Assembly (NCBI GenBank): GCA_023101885.1
Contig: JALPQD010000125.1
Location: 372,001-436,000, forward strand
DNA: 64,000 nt
Reading direction: 5' to 3'
DNA from: Typhlomys cinereus
Lineage: Eukaryota; Chordata; Mammalia; Rodentia; Platacanthomyidae
Part shown: positions 35,493 through 50,439 of the stretch, one piece after another
Numbering within the stretch: position 1 is the first letter of the stretch
Layout of the letters: each line of letters starts with the position of its first letter
Translations under genes and position numbers: made by a program
Notes under the pieces: model-generated
The model's database searches: none
What the model was told of the DNA's origin: nothing
Seen by the model: the letters and a program-made list of their open reading frames with translations, nothing else

Positions 35493-36139
35493 GTCCAGAA
35501 ACAATATTTGTACCAGTAACTTATGAGTGTTCTTGATTCAATTCAGTCTTACAAAGTCAGTAAGTGGGATATTAGTTTTTTATATTTGATAATCTGGTAA
35601 ATAGAATATTTAACATCACAAAAACTGTCAGTTTTCCTTATCTGATTCTTTCATGGTTCTATTTTATAAAGTATTGTTACAGAGAAGATAAACTTGGGAG
35701 TCACAGTCCTGTAAATGGCCAAGATCAGAGGTCCAGTAGTTTTTCCTATACTGTGTTGTTCTGTGCAGGGCTAAGGAGACTTAAACATCCTCTGAAAGAC
35801 ACATGATATTAAAAAAAAAAAAAAAGCAAGAGAGCTTTTTGACATCTGCTAAGAGGCCTCTTTAGTGGTCTGATACCAAGACCACATTTCAATGTGAATC
35901 CTCTTGAGAATACTCCTCTGGAAACAGAGGGCTCTGATTAGCAATCTGAGCTGATCTGCTCCTAAGCATTAGCTTGGATTCAATATCTGGGAAGTAGTAG
36001 GGTGTTGTTGTTTTTAATTTCCCTGGGACTTATTTCTCTACGCCCCCCCCATCTAAGTATTGATCATCAGCATGATGGACGTGGGAGTATGTTTTCCCTC
36101 AGTTTTAGTTTCATATAGGACATTCATTTGGACCTGGTG

Positions 36140-36145
<6 letters not shown>

Positions 36146-36183
<38 letters not shown>

Positions 36184-36189
36184 ACACAC
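36146..36189. repeat. (CA)n microsatellite
   Basis: CA repeat with one TA interruption. Confidence 0.95.
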
Positions 36190-36311
36190 CTCTACTGATA
36201 AATCTATGAGTTTGGTATTGACTTTCACTGATGAAACTGAAGTTCAGAAAGATTAAGTGAATTGCTTAAGGTCATACAATATATCCACAGAAAAGCAGAA
36301 AATATAGTGTA

Positions 36312-36554
36312 GGGCTAGAGAGATGGCTCAGGGGTTAAAACTCTGCCTCAAAAGCAGAAGGACTTGAATTCAGATCCTGGATCCCATGTAAAAAAATGTC
36401 AAGCAGAAATGGTGGTGTCACCTGTATTTCGGACTCTGGAAGGTGAAGTCTGGGAAATCCCAGAGCAAAGCAAAAAGATGACTCCAGAGGTCACCCTTGG
36501 GCCTCCACAGGTATACACAACAATCTCTGATACACACACATACACACACACAGG

Positions 36555-36599
<45 letters not shown>

Positions 36600-36630
36600 A
36601 CACACACACACGTACACACGCACAAAAAAG
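36312..36630 (+). mobile_element. B2-like SINE with long CA tail
   Basis: GGGCTAGAGAGATGGCTCAG, GACTTGAATTCAGATCCTGG, GGGAAATCCCAGAGCAAAGC and TCACCCTTGGGCCTCCACAG lead to interrupted CA repeats at 36533-36625. Confidence 0.9.
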
Positions 36631-36639
36631 AAAATACAG

Positions 36640-37935
36640 TGTAGACCTGAGACTGAGCATATTAAGTTCCTTGTAGTCTCTCCTCCCCTTCCTCTATTCA
36701 TTTTGACCAGTGGCTTGACTTCCCGTTTAGGTCTTCAAAAGAGAAACAAGGATTAATGTCAGTTTCTCTTTTATGCACTGAATAGTTCTAAGTTCAGCCT
36801 ACTAAATGTCCTCTTTAGCTTCATGATGTTACTTTCTATGCTGGGTTGTTTCAGCAACCTGCTTGTTTGTTCTTTCAGAATCCTATCTCCTTTCTCCAAT
36901 TAAATGCACTACACCCTTCCCCCAAGAGGTAGCTAATCAGATGACTTCTTATCCATCCTAGAACCTTCAGTAGCTCCCCACTGCCCACACCGAAGGTTCA
37001 GATTCCTTTCCATAAATACTATATGAACTCTCTTCCCAGTCTACTCCAAGTACTCCAAGTAGCTCTACTCAGCTACTCTCCTGTTTCTAGTCAGATCCTT
37101 CCTTCTTCCCTTTTCATTTCTGCACGAGTTGCTCTAGCTGCCTGATGTGTTGCTCCCTTCTTGGCCTGAAAAGCTCTCATTATTTTGTAACTCAATTTCA
37201 CCTCTTCTGAGTACCCGTTTTGACACTGTCTGTAATAGTTAATGGCTCCTTTTTTCTTTATTCCAGGAACAGTTTGAGGAAACTTCTGCTATAGTTCTTA
37301 TCTCATTATTTTAAGACCTTTTCTCTTTCCCACAAACCATTAGTGACTCACCCTTGTATCCCACAGCCCAACACAGGCTCAGAAGAACCACCACTCAGTG
37401 GACATCGGTGAAAGGCAGGAGAGGAAGGGACAGTCTGAACCAAGGACCAGCGAACCCTTTTTTGGGGGGTGGGGATGGGGGGAATAGGGGATAGGAATAT
37501 TGCATGAAACTTAATGTTCTCACCTCATATGTATTTGGAGCAAAATGATAATAGGGCATTTCTCCAATGCAGCTGGTTTCTGCCCCAAATAATGAAAGAG
37601 CAGGCTAGCAAGCACAAAGTTGACTTTCCAGTTCAGGGGCTCTTTCAACAATGCAGGTTATCTGACTTCAGAAGCATTTCACCTAATGTCACCCAGCAAA
37701 AAAACAAAGAAGGGACTAGGCCAGACGTTTGTAGAATTTAAAATAAGATGACATTTGCCATCTCAGGAAAGATTTAGGAACGCATCACCTCCTGCTCCAC
37801 CAAACCCCTGTGGTAACCAGCTCCTGGGTTTATGACTTACAATCCATCTTTTGTGGCGTGACTGAAATGACCCCGAAAAGACGAAAGTAAGAACACTCGA
37901 GTCGTGCCTTTGCAGTAGAAAAATAATGTGCCTGA
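36640..37935. other. Intergenic, unassigned
   Basis: No gene or repeat is recognised, apart from a short G run near 37460. Confidence 0.4.
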
Positions 37936-37939
37936 TGTT

Positions 37940-38960
37940 TCAAAAATACCTTTATTGTTATTTTAAATGGCATTCAAGTTTATTCCAAGTTCAAGAGTAG
38001 CTCTACCTACTTCCTTCCACACAAATTCTCCTGCGGCAGACTTAGAGTCTGCAAAGAAACTCTGAACCCTTGGCATCTTCTTGCCCTGCCTCCAGATAGG
38101 GGTTGGGCAGCGTCCGAGGGTGTCCCGGGGGCAGGTAGAGGGAGGGGAGACAGGGAATGGCCAGGTCACGGCGGGTCCGCCCCCGCGCGGGTGCCGGCGC
38201 GTTGCGGAGTCCGAGGGTAGGGCCGGCGAGAGGAGGGGCCGGCGCTCCCGGGGGGCGCGCTGCAGGGCGCTGGCCCGGCTGCGCGGCTCCCCTGCGGGCG
38301 CGGGGCGGCGGGTCGCGCCCTCCGCTAGCGCTCAGCTCCAGTGCCTGCGTCTCCTCGGCTTGCGGTTTCTGGTCGGCTCCCAGCTGGCCCAGACTTGCTC
38401 TGAACGAGGAGGAACCGCTGTCGAGCGAAAAGTGCACACCGGGTGATTGATGAACTCTTAATAGGACTAACCTCTCCCGCCCCCCACCCTAGACACACAC
38501 AGAAACCCTCCGCCGGCCGCCAGCGAGGGGACGCGGCCGCCAGCCGGTAGGGTGATTAACTCACCGTTTGTCTTTCCCAAGGAGTTCCAGGTGGATGGGG
38601 GAACACCGCCCGGCGGCCGCAGCCCGGCCGAGCGCGCGTCACGTGGCGGCGCGGACCCACGCGGGCTTTGTGCAGCGCGCGGGCCACTGCGCGGAGTCTC
38701 CCGGGCAAACCGGGGTTATTGTTCCCGCGCGCGACCGGAGCGCTCAGACTCCAGGGTCCACATCAGCCTCCTGCTTGCAGTGACCCGAGGTCCAAGGAAG
38801 GGTCGGGGCTTCCTTTGTGTGTTCTCGCCAGCCGCGGGGGTGGCGTCGTCGCTGCCCCAAGAGGTGGCAGGCAAGAGTGAAGACACTGGAGCCAGCTCCC
38901 TAGAGCGCCCCTCATGCGACCCACTTTGGAGAGCGGCCCAGGGGGGAGGACAGGCGGGTT
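37940..38960 (-). ncRNA. Candidate HAGLROS-like sense lncRNA unit
   Basis: A minus-strand AATAAA (37951-37956, seen as TTTATT) lies about 150-900 bp downstream of a compact CpG island at 38100-38900. In human the lncRNA HAGLROS lies on the HOXD-coding strand a few kilobases beyond the 3′ end of HOXD3, which matches this spot. The island could be its promoter and the signal its end. No conserved exon can be proven from sequence alone. Confidence 0.35.
38100..38900. promoter_or_regulatory. Intergenic CpG island
   Basis: GC- and CpG-rich block between HOXD1 and HOXD3 with no protein-coding exon that I recognise. It has a CTCF-like motif at its right edge (38853-38870). Confidence 0.75.
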
Positions 38961-39209
38961 ATGGTATCTGTAGACCAGTCATGTGAGCAATAGAGACGTC
39001 AAAAAGCTTCCTAGTGTCCGGAGAGGTTAGAAAGCTCACCTCCCGTCCTTCTGAAGGCCCCAGGCCAGCAGCATCCTTGGAGCGATTTAAGCCCAGCTTC
39101 TCGGCCCTGCAATGGTTTTCTGTGAATCCAGATTTCAAACTGGGATCTTCTTTCTCTGGTCTTTTCTAATGCTAAACCCCACTTCTTTGGTAATTTTTCC
39201 AGGTTTTAG

Positions 39210-39213
<4 letters not shown>

Positions 39214-39264
<51 letters not shown>
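39214..39264. repeat. (CA)n microsatellite, about 51 bp
   Basis: Perfect CA run. Confidence 0.97.
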
Positions 39265-39268
<4 letters not shown>

Positions 39269-39269
39269 A

Positions 39270-41070
39270 GACAGGCTAAAGGAACAGGTCAAATTGAGGA
39301 CTGCTTGTCAAGGGGCCTGGGATGTAACTCTGACAGGCTGCATATTTTCTATTCACCACCATAGGTTCAACTCCTTTAAGTTATCACAAAATCTAGAATA
39401 AGATCATGCAATGGTTTCTGTCTTACAGATCTGAGGACCTTTGGTTTGTCTGCTACTGGAAATGATTGGACATCTTGATACCTTGATTCTTCCATGTATT
39501 GAAGTTTTGTTCACTTTGTTTTACACCAGAGTTGGCTTTAACGTGTGTTTTCTTACAACTTTCCAATTTTCAATAACAAGTAAGGGTTAAGACCAGAGGG
39601 AAATGTTTAAGAAAGGGCTTCAGGCCCGGTGTATAAATCCATTTGACACTGACCTTGAAGCCCAAAGATCACCAAACTCTTTAGCATTGCCATTCCACTA
39701 AGTGCAAAGGATTCACCTACCAGCGACCAGTGTTTGACCAGGGTTTTCTCTCCATTCAGGTCTCTGAGTGAATAAGGAAAATCAGTTCTCAAAGGAATTA
39801 AGCAAGGTCTGGCTGGAAACAGCTCAGCTCCCTTGTGTCCAGGAATAGGCCTGCTTACCCAGGTCCTAAAGGACCCAAGGTCCTACCTTGTCTAGGAAGC
39901 TACAGTGCTCAGGAGTGATGAGATTATAAACCCCTGAGGCCTGATCCTTCTGACTCTCTTCTTGCCTACTCATAAACTTCTGTTCTTCCTGTTTTCTTTC
40001 AGTTTCTGAAAGGACCAAAGCAATGCCAAGAATTCGCAGAGGAAGACTTTCCAAGACCTGCTAGGTGGTATTAGCCACTTCTTGACATCAACCAGGTTTC
40101 AGGATAAAGTTAAGATAGCCTGTGACCCTTGAATACCTGAAGATGTAATAAGTTTGTGCCTCCTCCAGGTCAAGTAAGAGGAGCATTTGTTATTAGAAGG
40201 AAGGGGTACTTCTTTGTTATTCAAACACACACCCACTCACATCCTCTTCACCCTCCCTAATGCAAAACCTTAACAGATGGAAAGCCTGAACTTCTGAGCC
40301 TTCTGGCTGAGACGATGCACTTCACTGGGAGCCAGTGGGCTGGTCCAGACTAAGGGAGGAAGAAAGAACAAGTAGCTAGTATAGGTAATCACTATCTTTT
40401 AATACTCCTATGGATAGAAATTCGAAAAATTTTGTTCAGCAAGGTTAGCAGCCTCTGGGGCCTCAGAAACCAATTTGGCTGATGCATCTTAGCTTGATGC
40501 AGCACCAAGGGGAAGTACTCGCTCTGCATTCTCTTCCTCTCTCTTTCTCATGTGAAAGCCCATACAATAGTACAAATGGATGGTTAGGTTCATGATTCCA
40601 TCAGAATCGGATTTTACTCTGTTATATTTCTGGATGGAGGCTGAAATCTAAAAGACGGAAAGCAGAATACATAGCTAGTCGCCCTTTCTTACCTCCTTAC
40701 TCATGGCTAGGACTATACCTCAGAGTTTTTTCCTCTGCAACTTCACCCCCTAGGTAGCCAGCCCAGTTGGGTCTGGTACTCCATTCCAAACTGGATCCTG
40801 AGGTTTCCCTGATTGCAAGGAGAGCGCTCTTCTCTGCTCCAATGTCTTCCACTTCCCAGCTTCCATTTTGCATCAGGCCTCACTGCCTTCTGTAATGCAC
40901 ATTTGATTTCCTGGACAGAACAGCTCGAGATGCCTAAATGCCTGCCATCCGGGAGCTTCTCATGGCTCTTACCTCTTTTCTTAAGCACTAAAGACCTCCA
41001 AGTCTATGGAGATGCACAACCTTCCTAACCCCTCACCTTCCCCAAACTATGAGAGCAAAAGCAAGGCTGG
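39270..41070. other. Intergenic, unassigned
   Basis: Repeat-poor sequence without a supported gene. Confidence 0.4.
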
Positions 41071-41119
41071 GCTAAAGAGCCATTCTTTCTGCAAAGCCAG
41101 TGGTAGACCTTCCAGGACC

Positions 41120-41870
41120 AAAGCCCTGAGATGGGAGCGGTTCTCCCCCTCCAGGCACTGGCCCGCGGGGTCTGGCCTCCTGCAGCCGAAATCCGAGAGG
41201 AAACTGCACACAAAGGCCCAGGCTAGGAGCGCGTGCACGCTCATCCCGGCGGGGAAGCCGCGCAGTCTCGAGGCCGGGGCACATCTTCGGCCTCGGAGCA
41301 CTTGGTCCAGCGGCTAGGGTGGACGTTCCCTTCCCCGCGCGCGAGCCGTGCCCCCCTCCCCCACCGCCGCCCCGAGAGCCGGGAGGGAGGAGGCCGGCGC
41401 CTCGGCGGATAGAGCGGCTATTGTGACCTTCCCGGGCGGAGCGGGAACCCAGCCGAGCGGCCCCGCCGGCGGTGGCGGGGGAGGCGGCGGCCGTGCGCGC
41501 AGAGCTCGGTGCGGAGGGGGTGGCGCCGGGACGCAAAGAAAGGCGGGCGACCCCGGGCGAGCGGCCGGGCCCTTCGGAGGGCGTTTGCTTGTGTTTAGAC
41601 TCGGGTGCTTCCTAACACTAATTGCAGGCTCAAGAGGAGCGGAATTTATGACGCGGGCCAAGGCGGCTGGTTTATAATTTATGAAGTTTTAAATGGTTGT
41701 GCCGCAGGCCCCGCTCTCACCCGGGCGGGCGGCCGCGTGGGATCGCGCCCTCCCGGGACTCGCCGCCGCCCCCACCCGCGCGGTTGTGCTGGTCACGTGA
41801 CTCGCGCGGGCGGCACCCACCCACCGCTCCATTCTCGGAACGTGCAGAGGTGAACGCGAACTGCAGAGGT
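41120..41870. promoter_or_regulatory. Intergenic CpG island with AT-rich homeodomain-type core
   Basis: A very CpG-rich block contains an abrupt AT island, TTTATAATTTATG, at 41671-41683 and a second TTTATG at 41645-41650. No protein-coding exon is recognised. It could be an alternative promoter for antisense transcription or a Polycomb-type regulatory island. Confidence 0.65.
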
Positions 41871-41895
41871 GGTCGACTCTCCCACCCATCCACAA

Positions 41896-41923
41896 TACAC
41901 ACACACACACACACACACACACA
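41896..41923. repeat. (CA)n microsatellite
   Basis: Short perfect CA repeat beside the CpG island. Confidence 0.9.
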
Positions 41924-42119
41924 GCAGAGCGGGGCCTCCCGGAGGCTGCGGCTGCCTAGAGAGAAGCCCCCAACCCCACACTTCCTCCGAGCCTGTGTGT
42001 GCAAGGAAACTGCTGTCAGCCGGGCTAGACACCGTTTAAAGTCTAATCCATGAAACCCTAAGCCACAGCTGACACTGGGGGCTTTGCAGACACCCGCAGA
42101 CTCAGCAGATACTCCTGCG

Positions 42120-43260
42120 GTACCACACCGCGCTGGAAAACGCCTGGAGCCATGATGCATTATGTATTTTTATTATTATTTATGGTAGGAAGAGGAGATG
42201 AGGGAAACTGGGCTGAATCTAAACAGCCTGACAATTCATCTACTTAATATTTCGCCAGATAAGAAACGTAGTTGTGGTCCCGACAAGGCAGCGAGCTCTC
42301 TCCTCTGATTTCCCTAATAGCTTAAAAAATAATTCCTTACAAGACAATTAGAAATTCTGCCTATGGATGCAAATTTCATAGAAAACAATGGTAAGCCTTG
42401 AGAATGGGTAAAATATGCCTTCGGCTGAAGTCATTTATTCTGTTGATACAATTCTACAACATATATACTTTAAACCTGCTCGGATAGAGTGAAATTTAGC
42501 AAAAGATAGCCCCTCCCACCCCACTCCAACATGCCATTTTGAAAACAGCACAAAAGAACAAGGAAACTAAATATTATGTTGAGCCATCATTACTGAGAGA
42601 AACACAAACATCCAAATAGAAACGATTGTTGTTCCACCAGAAGATTAGAAGTTATTTCCACACAATAGGAATTTCACCTCGTGTCACCAGGGATGTAGTA
42701 GGAGTTCCATTATTTGTCAAACCAAATAGAGATGCGTGGGCTGACTTTGCTGAAATACAAAAGAATTGAACCTTATCTGAAGGCGTTTTTCAAGTGCCCC
42801 CTCCCATAGAGGTGGGTGTAAGTGTCTGACCCTAAGCTAGAGTCACACTAATATTTACAAAATGGTTATAAATATTTGAAGACATTTTGCCCGTTTTGTA
42901 CAAAGAAATAGAAGTAAGCAAGGGTTTATACGTGTAGTGTTTCATTAATGAAACTTTTATTACTTTACATTTTGGAGAACAATTGTTTTCTTAATGAACT
43001 CGCCCCTCCCCCACACACACGCACGCCTTAACTTTTTCCTAGCTCAATTCTCCCTATTTTTCTTTTCTTTGATTGTCAGGGTTTTTCAAAGTTTATTTTT
43101 ATTACTTAATGCAGAAAAATGAGCTGTGGTCTCCCTAAAGTAACAGCCGATCCGATCGTGTCTGGAAAAAGGAATTCCAAACAGCCAGGCAGGTGCTGCT
43201 TGGGCAAAGCCCTATTCCAATCATCCCATCCAAAAGGATTCTAGGTTTGTAGTCTCAGAG
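42120..43260. other. Repeat-free AT-rich stretch downstream of HOXD3
   Basis: No repeat is recognised. The part at 42150-42260 has TATGTATTTTTATTATTATT followed by TATGGTAGG and looks like constrained Hox intergenic DNA. AATAAA on the minus strand at 42956-42961 is one possible HOXD3 transcript end. Confidence 0.45.
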
Positions 43261-43452
43261 CCTTCATTATCCAATTTCAGTGGCCAGAATGTGCTCTAGA
43301 GTTTCCCCTGCCGATTTGTGCATTGGATTAAAAATAAATAAAATGTTTCAAAGACTCGTTCATCTTACCGGACCTTCCATGAGGGATGACGGCAGAGTGG
43401 TCTGCTTACAAGTGTGTGTGATTAACACAGATACACCTCCAACTGAGAATTT

Positions 43453-43458
43453 TTTATT
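43453..43458 (-). terminator. Candidate HOXD3 poly(A) signal
   Basis: TTTATT on plus is AATAAA on minus, about 800 nt after the HOXD3 stop. An alternative lies at 42956-42961. Confidence 0.4.
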
Positions 43459-44057
43459 CCAAATATTTGTTCAAATAGAACTACAATTGGATATCGATAA
43501 ACTGTATGGAGTGGCAAGGGCTGCAGTCTGTAGTGAACTGCCTAACTTGCCACTGGGCTGCCTGACTCTACCCACGAAGGATAATTTGTGGCCTCAATCC
43601 TTTACATCAACTACAAACACCAGCCACGGTTACAACTGTTCAAAACTACTCTCTCAACTAGTTCAGACCAAGCAGAGCGCAGAGCTGAAATGTGGTCCCC
43701 AAGGCCTGAGAGCGAGTTCCTAAGCTCAGCTGGAGAATTCTACAAATATACACATAAATACATTAAGACGAGGATAAATAATCAGGGAAACGAAATGATT
43801 CGCTTCAAATAATAAATACAGATCATTTAGTCCGATGCAATCCTTACTAGAAAGGAAGGAGCGTATAAATTAAGGTCTCAGAAACTAAGCTAGACACGGG
43901 CCAGGCCCGGGATTCTCCAGACTACCTCCGCAGGTCATACCGCGGATAGGTCTCAGACTTACCTTCCGGGACACCATTACCAAATTGGAGTCCCCGGTTC
44001 CGCGGTATATGGCACTGTCAGGCTTACGGGGTGAGAGGGGAGAAGGATCCTGGCGTC

Positions 44058-44067
44058 TGATTTATGG
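44058..44067 (+). promoter_or_regulatory. PBX-HOX composite site in the HOXD3 3′ UTR
   Basis: TGATTTATGG is a full match to the PBX-HOX bipartite consensus. It lies about 195 nt after the HOXD3 stop. Confidence 0.4.
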
Positions 44068-44259
44068 TGAGCCGCCCAAATGAGGATTCGCCAGGAGGGG
44101 AGGCCCGATCGCTTAAGCCTCGGCCCCGAGAGCCGGGAGGCAGCGGCCGGGCCAGGACGGGGGAGGGGGGTCCCCAGCTGCCCCGCGGGCCCCGCCCGTC
44201 ACCCCCACCACCCAAGCCAGAGAGGTAATTGCGCCGCGAGTTCGGGTCAGCGGCGACCG

Positions 44260-47668
<3,409 letters not shown>

Positions 47669-47751
47669 TGACTACCACCGTGTCCTTCACCACCACGTCC
47701 AGTGTCTGCGGAATCTTGACAGAGCTGGGCCAGCCCTTAGGCTCCTGATGA

Positions 47752-47766
47752 CCTGCCAAGAAAAGT
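47752..47766 (-). promoter_or_regulatory. Candidate splice acceptor of the HOXD3 first coding exon
   Basis: The minus strand reads CTCACTTTTCTTGGCAG followed by GTCATCAGG, a good polypyrimidine-AG acceptor 84 nt before the ATG. It implies at least one upstream non-coding exon. Confidence 0.55.
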
Positions 47767-48204
47767 GAGAGGCCCCAGAGGGACCGTTGTGGGTGAGACA
47801 TGTCAATGTAGAAGGACTATCCCATGCTCTCTCTGGTTCCCACCTACCTCATGATTGGGGGATGGGTGAGGTTCTGAATTCGGGTTTTATGAAATTCAAC
47901 TTATATGAATCCCTAAAAAGTTAGAAGGAATTTCTCCTTAATGGAGAAATTCTCCATTCTCCTGAGTTGGACTTTCCAACTGGCTTTTCCCACAGTTTGG
48001 ATTCTCTTGGAGAATTTTCTTCCTCCAAGAAGGTCAATATAGCTTTTGACCTTACATGGGAAAAGTTATAATTTGGTATATTTTACTAGTTGATACCCCC
48101 CCAACTGTGAGCTCCTTATACATCAGGATTATGTTTGTCTATATATTCTTAACATCTTAGCACAATGCCTTGCATGTGGTAAGTAGAATAAATGATTGTT
48201 GGAT

Positions 48205-48249
48205 GGAGGATGGATGGATGGATGGATGGATGGATGGATGGATGGATGA
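48205..48249. repeat. (GGAT)n tetranucleotide repeat
   Basis: About eleven tandem GGAT units. Confidence 0.95.
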
Positions 48250-48295
48250 ATACCTATGCCACAAACAGACACTCTTTGGGTATCTTAGTGTTTTT

Positions 48296-48385
48296 TGCTC
48301 GTTTGAAGCTAGAACTCAACCATAGAGTTTTATGAGTGCTAATCATGGGCTCTACCACTCAGCTAGCACTCCAAAATCCCTAATA
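48296..48385 (-). mobile_element. ID-like SINE, inverted, degenerate
   Basis: GCTAGAACTCAACCATAGAG, TGAGTGCTAATCATGGGCTC and TACCACTCAGCTAGCACTCC keep the inverted ID order. Confidence 0.6.
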
Positions 48386-50439
48386 TATAGTATTTTAAAT
48401 ACAAAATAAAATCATATAATACACTCAGAACTGACAGAGTCCCCTCCCCCCCAAAAAATATTCCCCACCTGGTTTCAAAATCACAGCATCTTTCATGAAG
48501 ACCCAGACAGTCCACTTTGCAAAGACAGGGTAAGAATCCACCCAGTTAGTTTTGTTGGGTCAGCCCTGTGAAATCTACAATGTAGAAAACAAGGAGATAA
48601 AATCCAGGAATTAAAGGATTCCCACTTTTATGTTGATTCTAAGTAACATTTCTTCCTTTAATCTGCATTTTTCTACATCCCTTAGTTTGTCCTCCCACTT
48701 CTTTTAAAAGGATGTCACTGGAAATGAGATTTAGATTGTAATATACATGTAGTGTGGGAGAATGGCAAATGCTATTATAACTCTATCATTTTCTCCTTGG
48801 ATCTTTACGTAAATAGATATTATTATTGACCTCTGCTCTGGGCCTTCTCTTCTACCCCACCTCCCACCCAACCCATAACCAATGAGAGGAGCTCTCACAA
48901 CATGATGAATGGACACAGAATTGAAAGAAGAAAAAAAAAAACTAAGAAAAATTCTACCCCTTTTGTATCCCTGACTCTTCATGGGGGGTATGCGTCTTCC
49001 CCTTCTCCCTTCTTCTGAAAGAGTTAAAGTATAACTAATATCATTCAATCACTTTTGTCTGTTTGATAAAGAAAACTCACAGGTCAGCTCTCTGGCTTTA
49101 ATCCTTGATCTCATCTTTCAGGCAAAGTTCCTTTCCAAAAACTCTCCCTGGCTTCTATCATGGTCATCATGATAAGCCATGTTATGCCAATCACTCATTT
49201 GCATGCATTCATACTCCGCTCTACATTTACCACAAAGCCTAACCAATTAGGAAAATTCCTAAAATTAGCCTTTGTTTGGTAGTGTTACTGCCCATTTTGC
49301 TTTAGAACATAAGGGAATATGCCATTTATCTTAATGAAAGACAGGCTCTTCTCAATGGGTTACTATAACACTAAGATGTTTTGTTTTAGGAATTGTTTCT
49401 CTTAGTACTCATACATGTAAGCAGTTAGGATATCTACCTAACAAAGCTAAACTAATTCTTTCTTTGATTAATTTCTAACATCATTCTCTGGCTGCTAAAG
49501 ATACTGATATCAAATAGACAGCTTAGTGCTCATTCAGTGATGGATATTTACATGCATTTGTCCCCAGGCCAAAGAACCTGCCACACTGACTTGGTTAAGC
49601 TTCAAGGCTTTTCTGGGATCTTGCTTCGTGTCTTAACCTTCTGGATGTCTACATGGTCACATCAGACTCTCTGATCACAAGTATCTGCTGCTGTTTCTAT
49701 CACTCCATTGACAATAGTGGAAGCAAAACTTCCCCCCTCCTGCTTCTCATTTGACCAAGTTTATCTTGAAACATGGGTCAGTCACATTGACATAGCCTGT
49801 TGAAGAACTCAGCAGGTTTGTGAGACAGACAACTTTATGTATTATTTGATCTTGTGGCATATTCCTAGAAAAAGCTCTGTGTACAGACCCCAAAGGTACA
49901 GATGCTAGGCAGCTTCCTGAGAAATCAGAATGAGCTGCAGCCCTGTTTACATTGGCCTAAGGAAATCTATAGGCGCACTTCATGACCTGATGTCCATGTC
50001 TCTACAAGCAAGGGTAGCAGCTGTGCTGTCCTCCGTGGAAAATACCTTGAAGCCCCCCAACCCAAAGAAGCCCCTTGTCCAAAGCAAAACCTGAGAATAT
50101 TGTCACAAAAGTGGTAAAGAGGGCTATTTCTTCCCAGAAATCACTACTCCTTGTGAACTTTGCTTGAACCTAAAAAGCAGGACTGGGTCATAAATCATCT
50201 GGACAATGGTCAACTGTTCAGTGGCTCATCTTTTCGATCCCCCCCCCCAAAGGCTTTCTTTTCTCGAAAGTCCTTTGGTACCTTTGCTTATTTGAGCTCC
50301 AAGACCCAAATGCCTTGGGGCAAAGGCAGCTTTAGGGGTGAGGGGCAGTTGAGCGGGACTCGACATTTTTTGAGAAGTCCTCAGTTGCCCTTTACTCTTT
50401 CTCCTCCTCTCATCCACCGCACCCCAACCCCCAAGCTGG

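Larger units (their letters stand above)
47770..50400. other. HOXD3 upstream flank, few features
   Basis: A (GGAT)n repeat lies at 48205-48249 and an inverted ID-like relic at 48296-48385. No gene is visible. The rest is AT-rich and unassigned. Confidence 0.45.
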
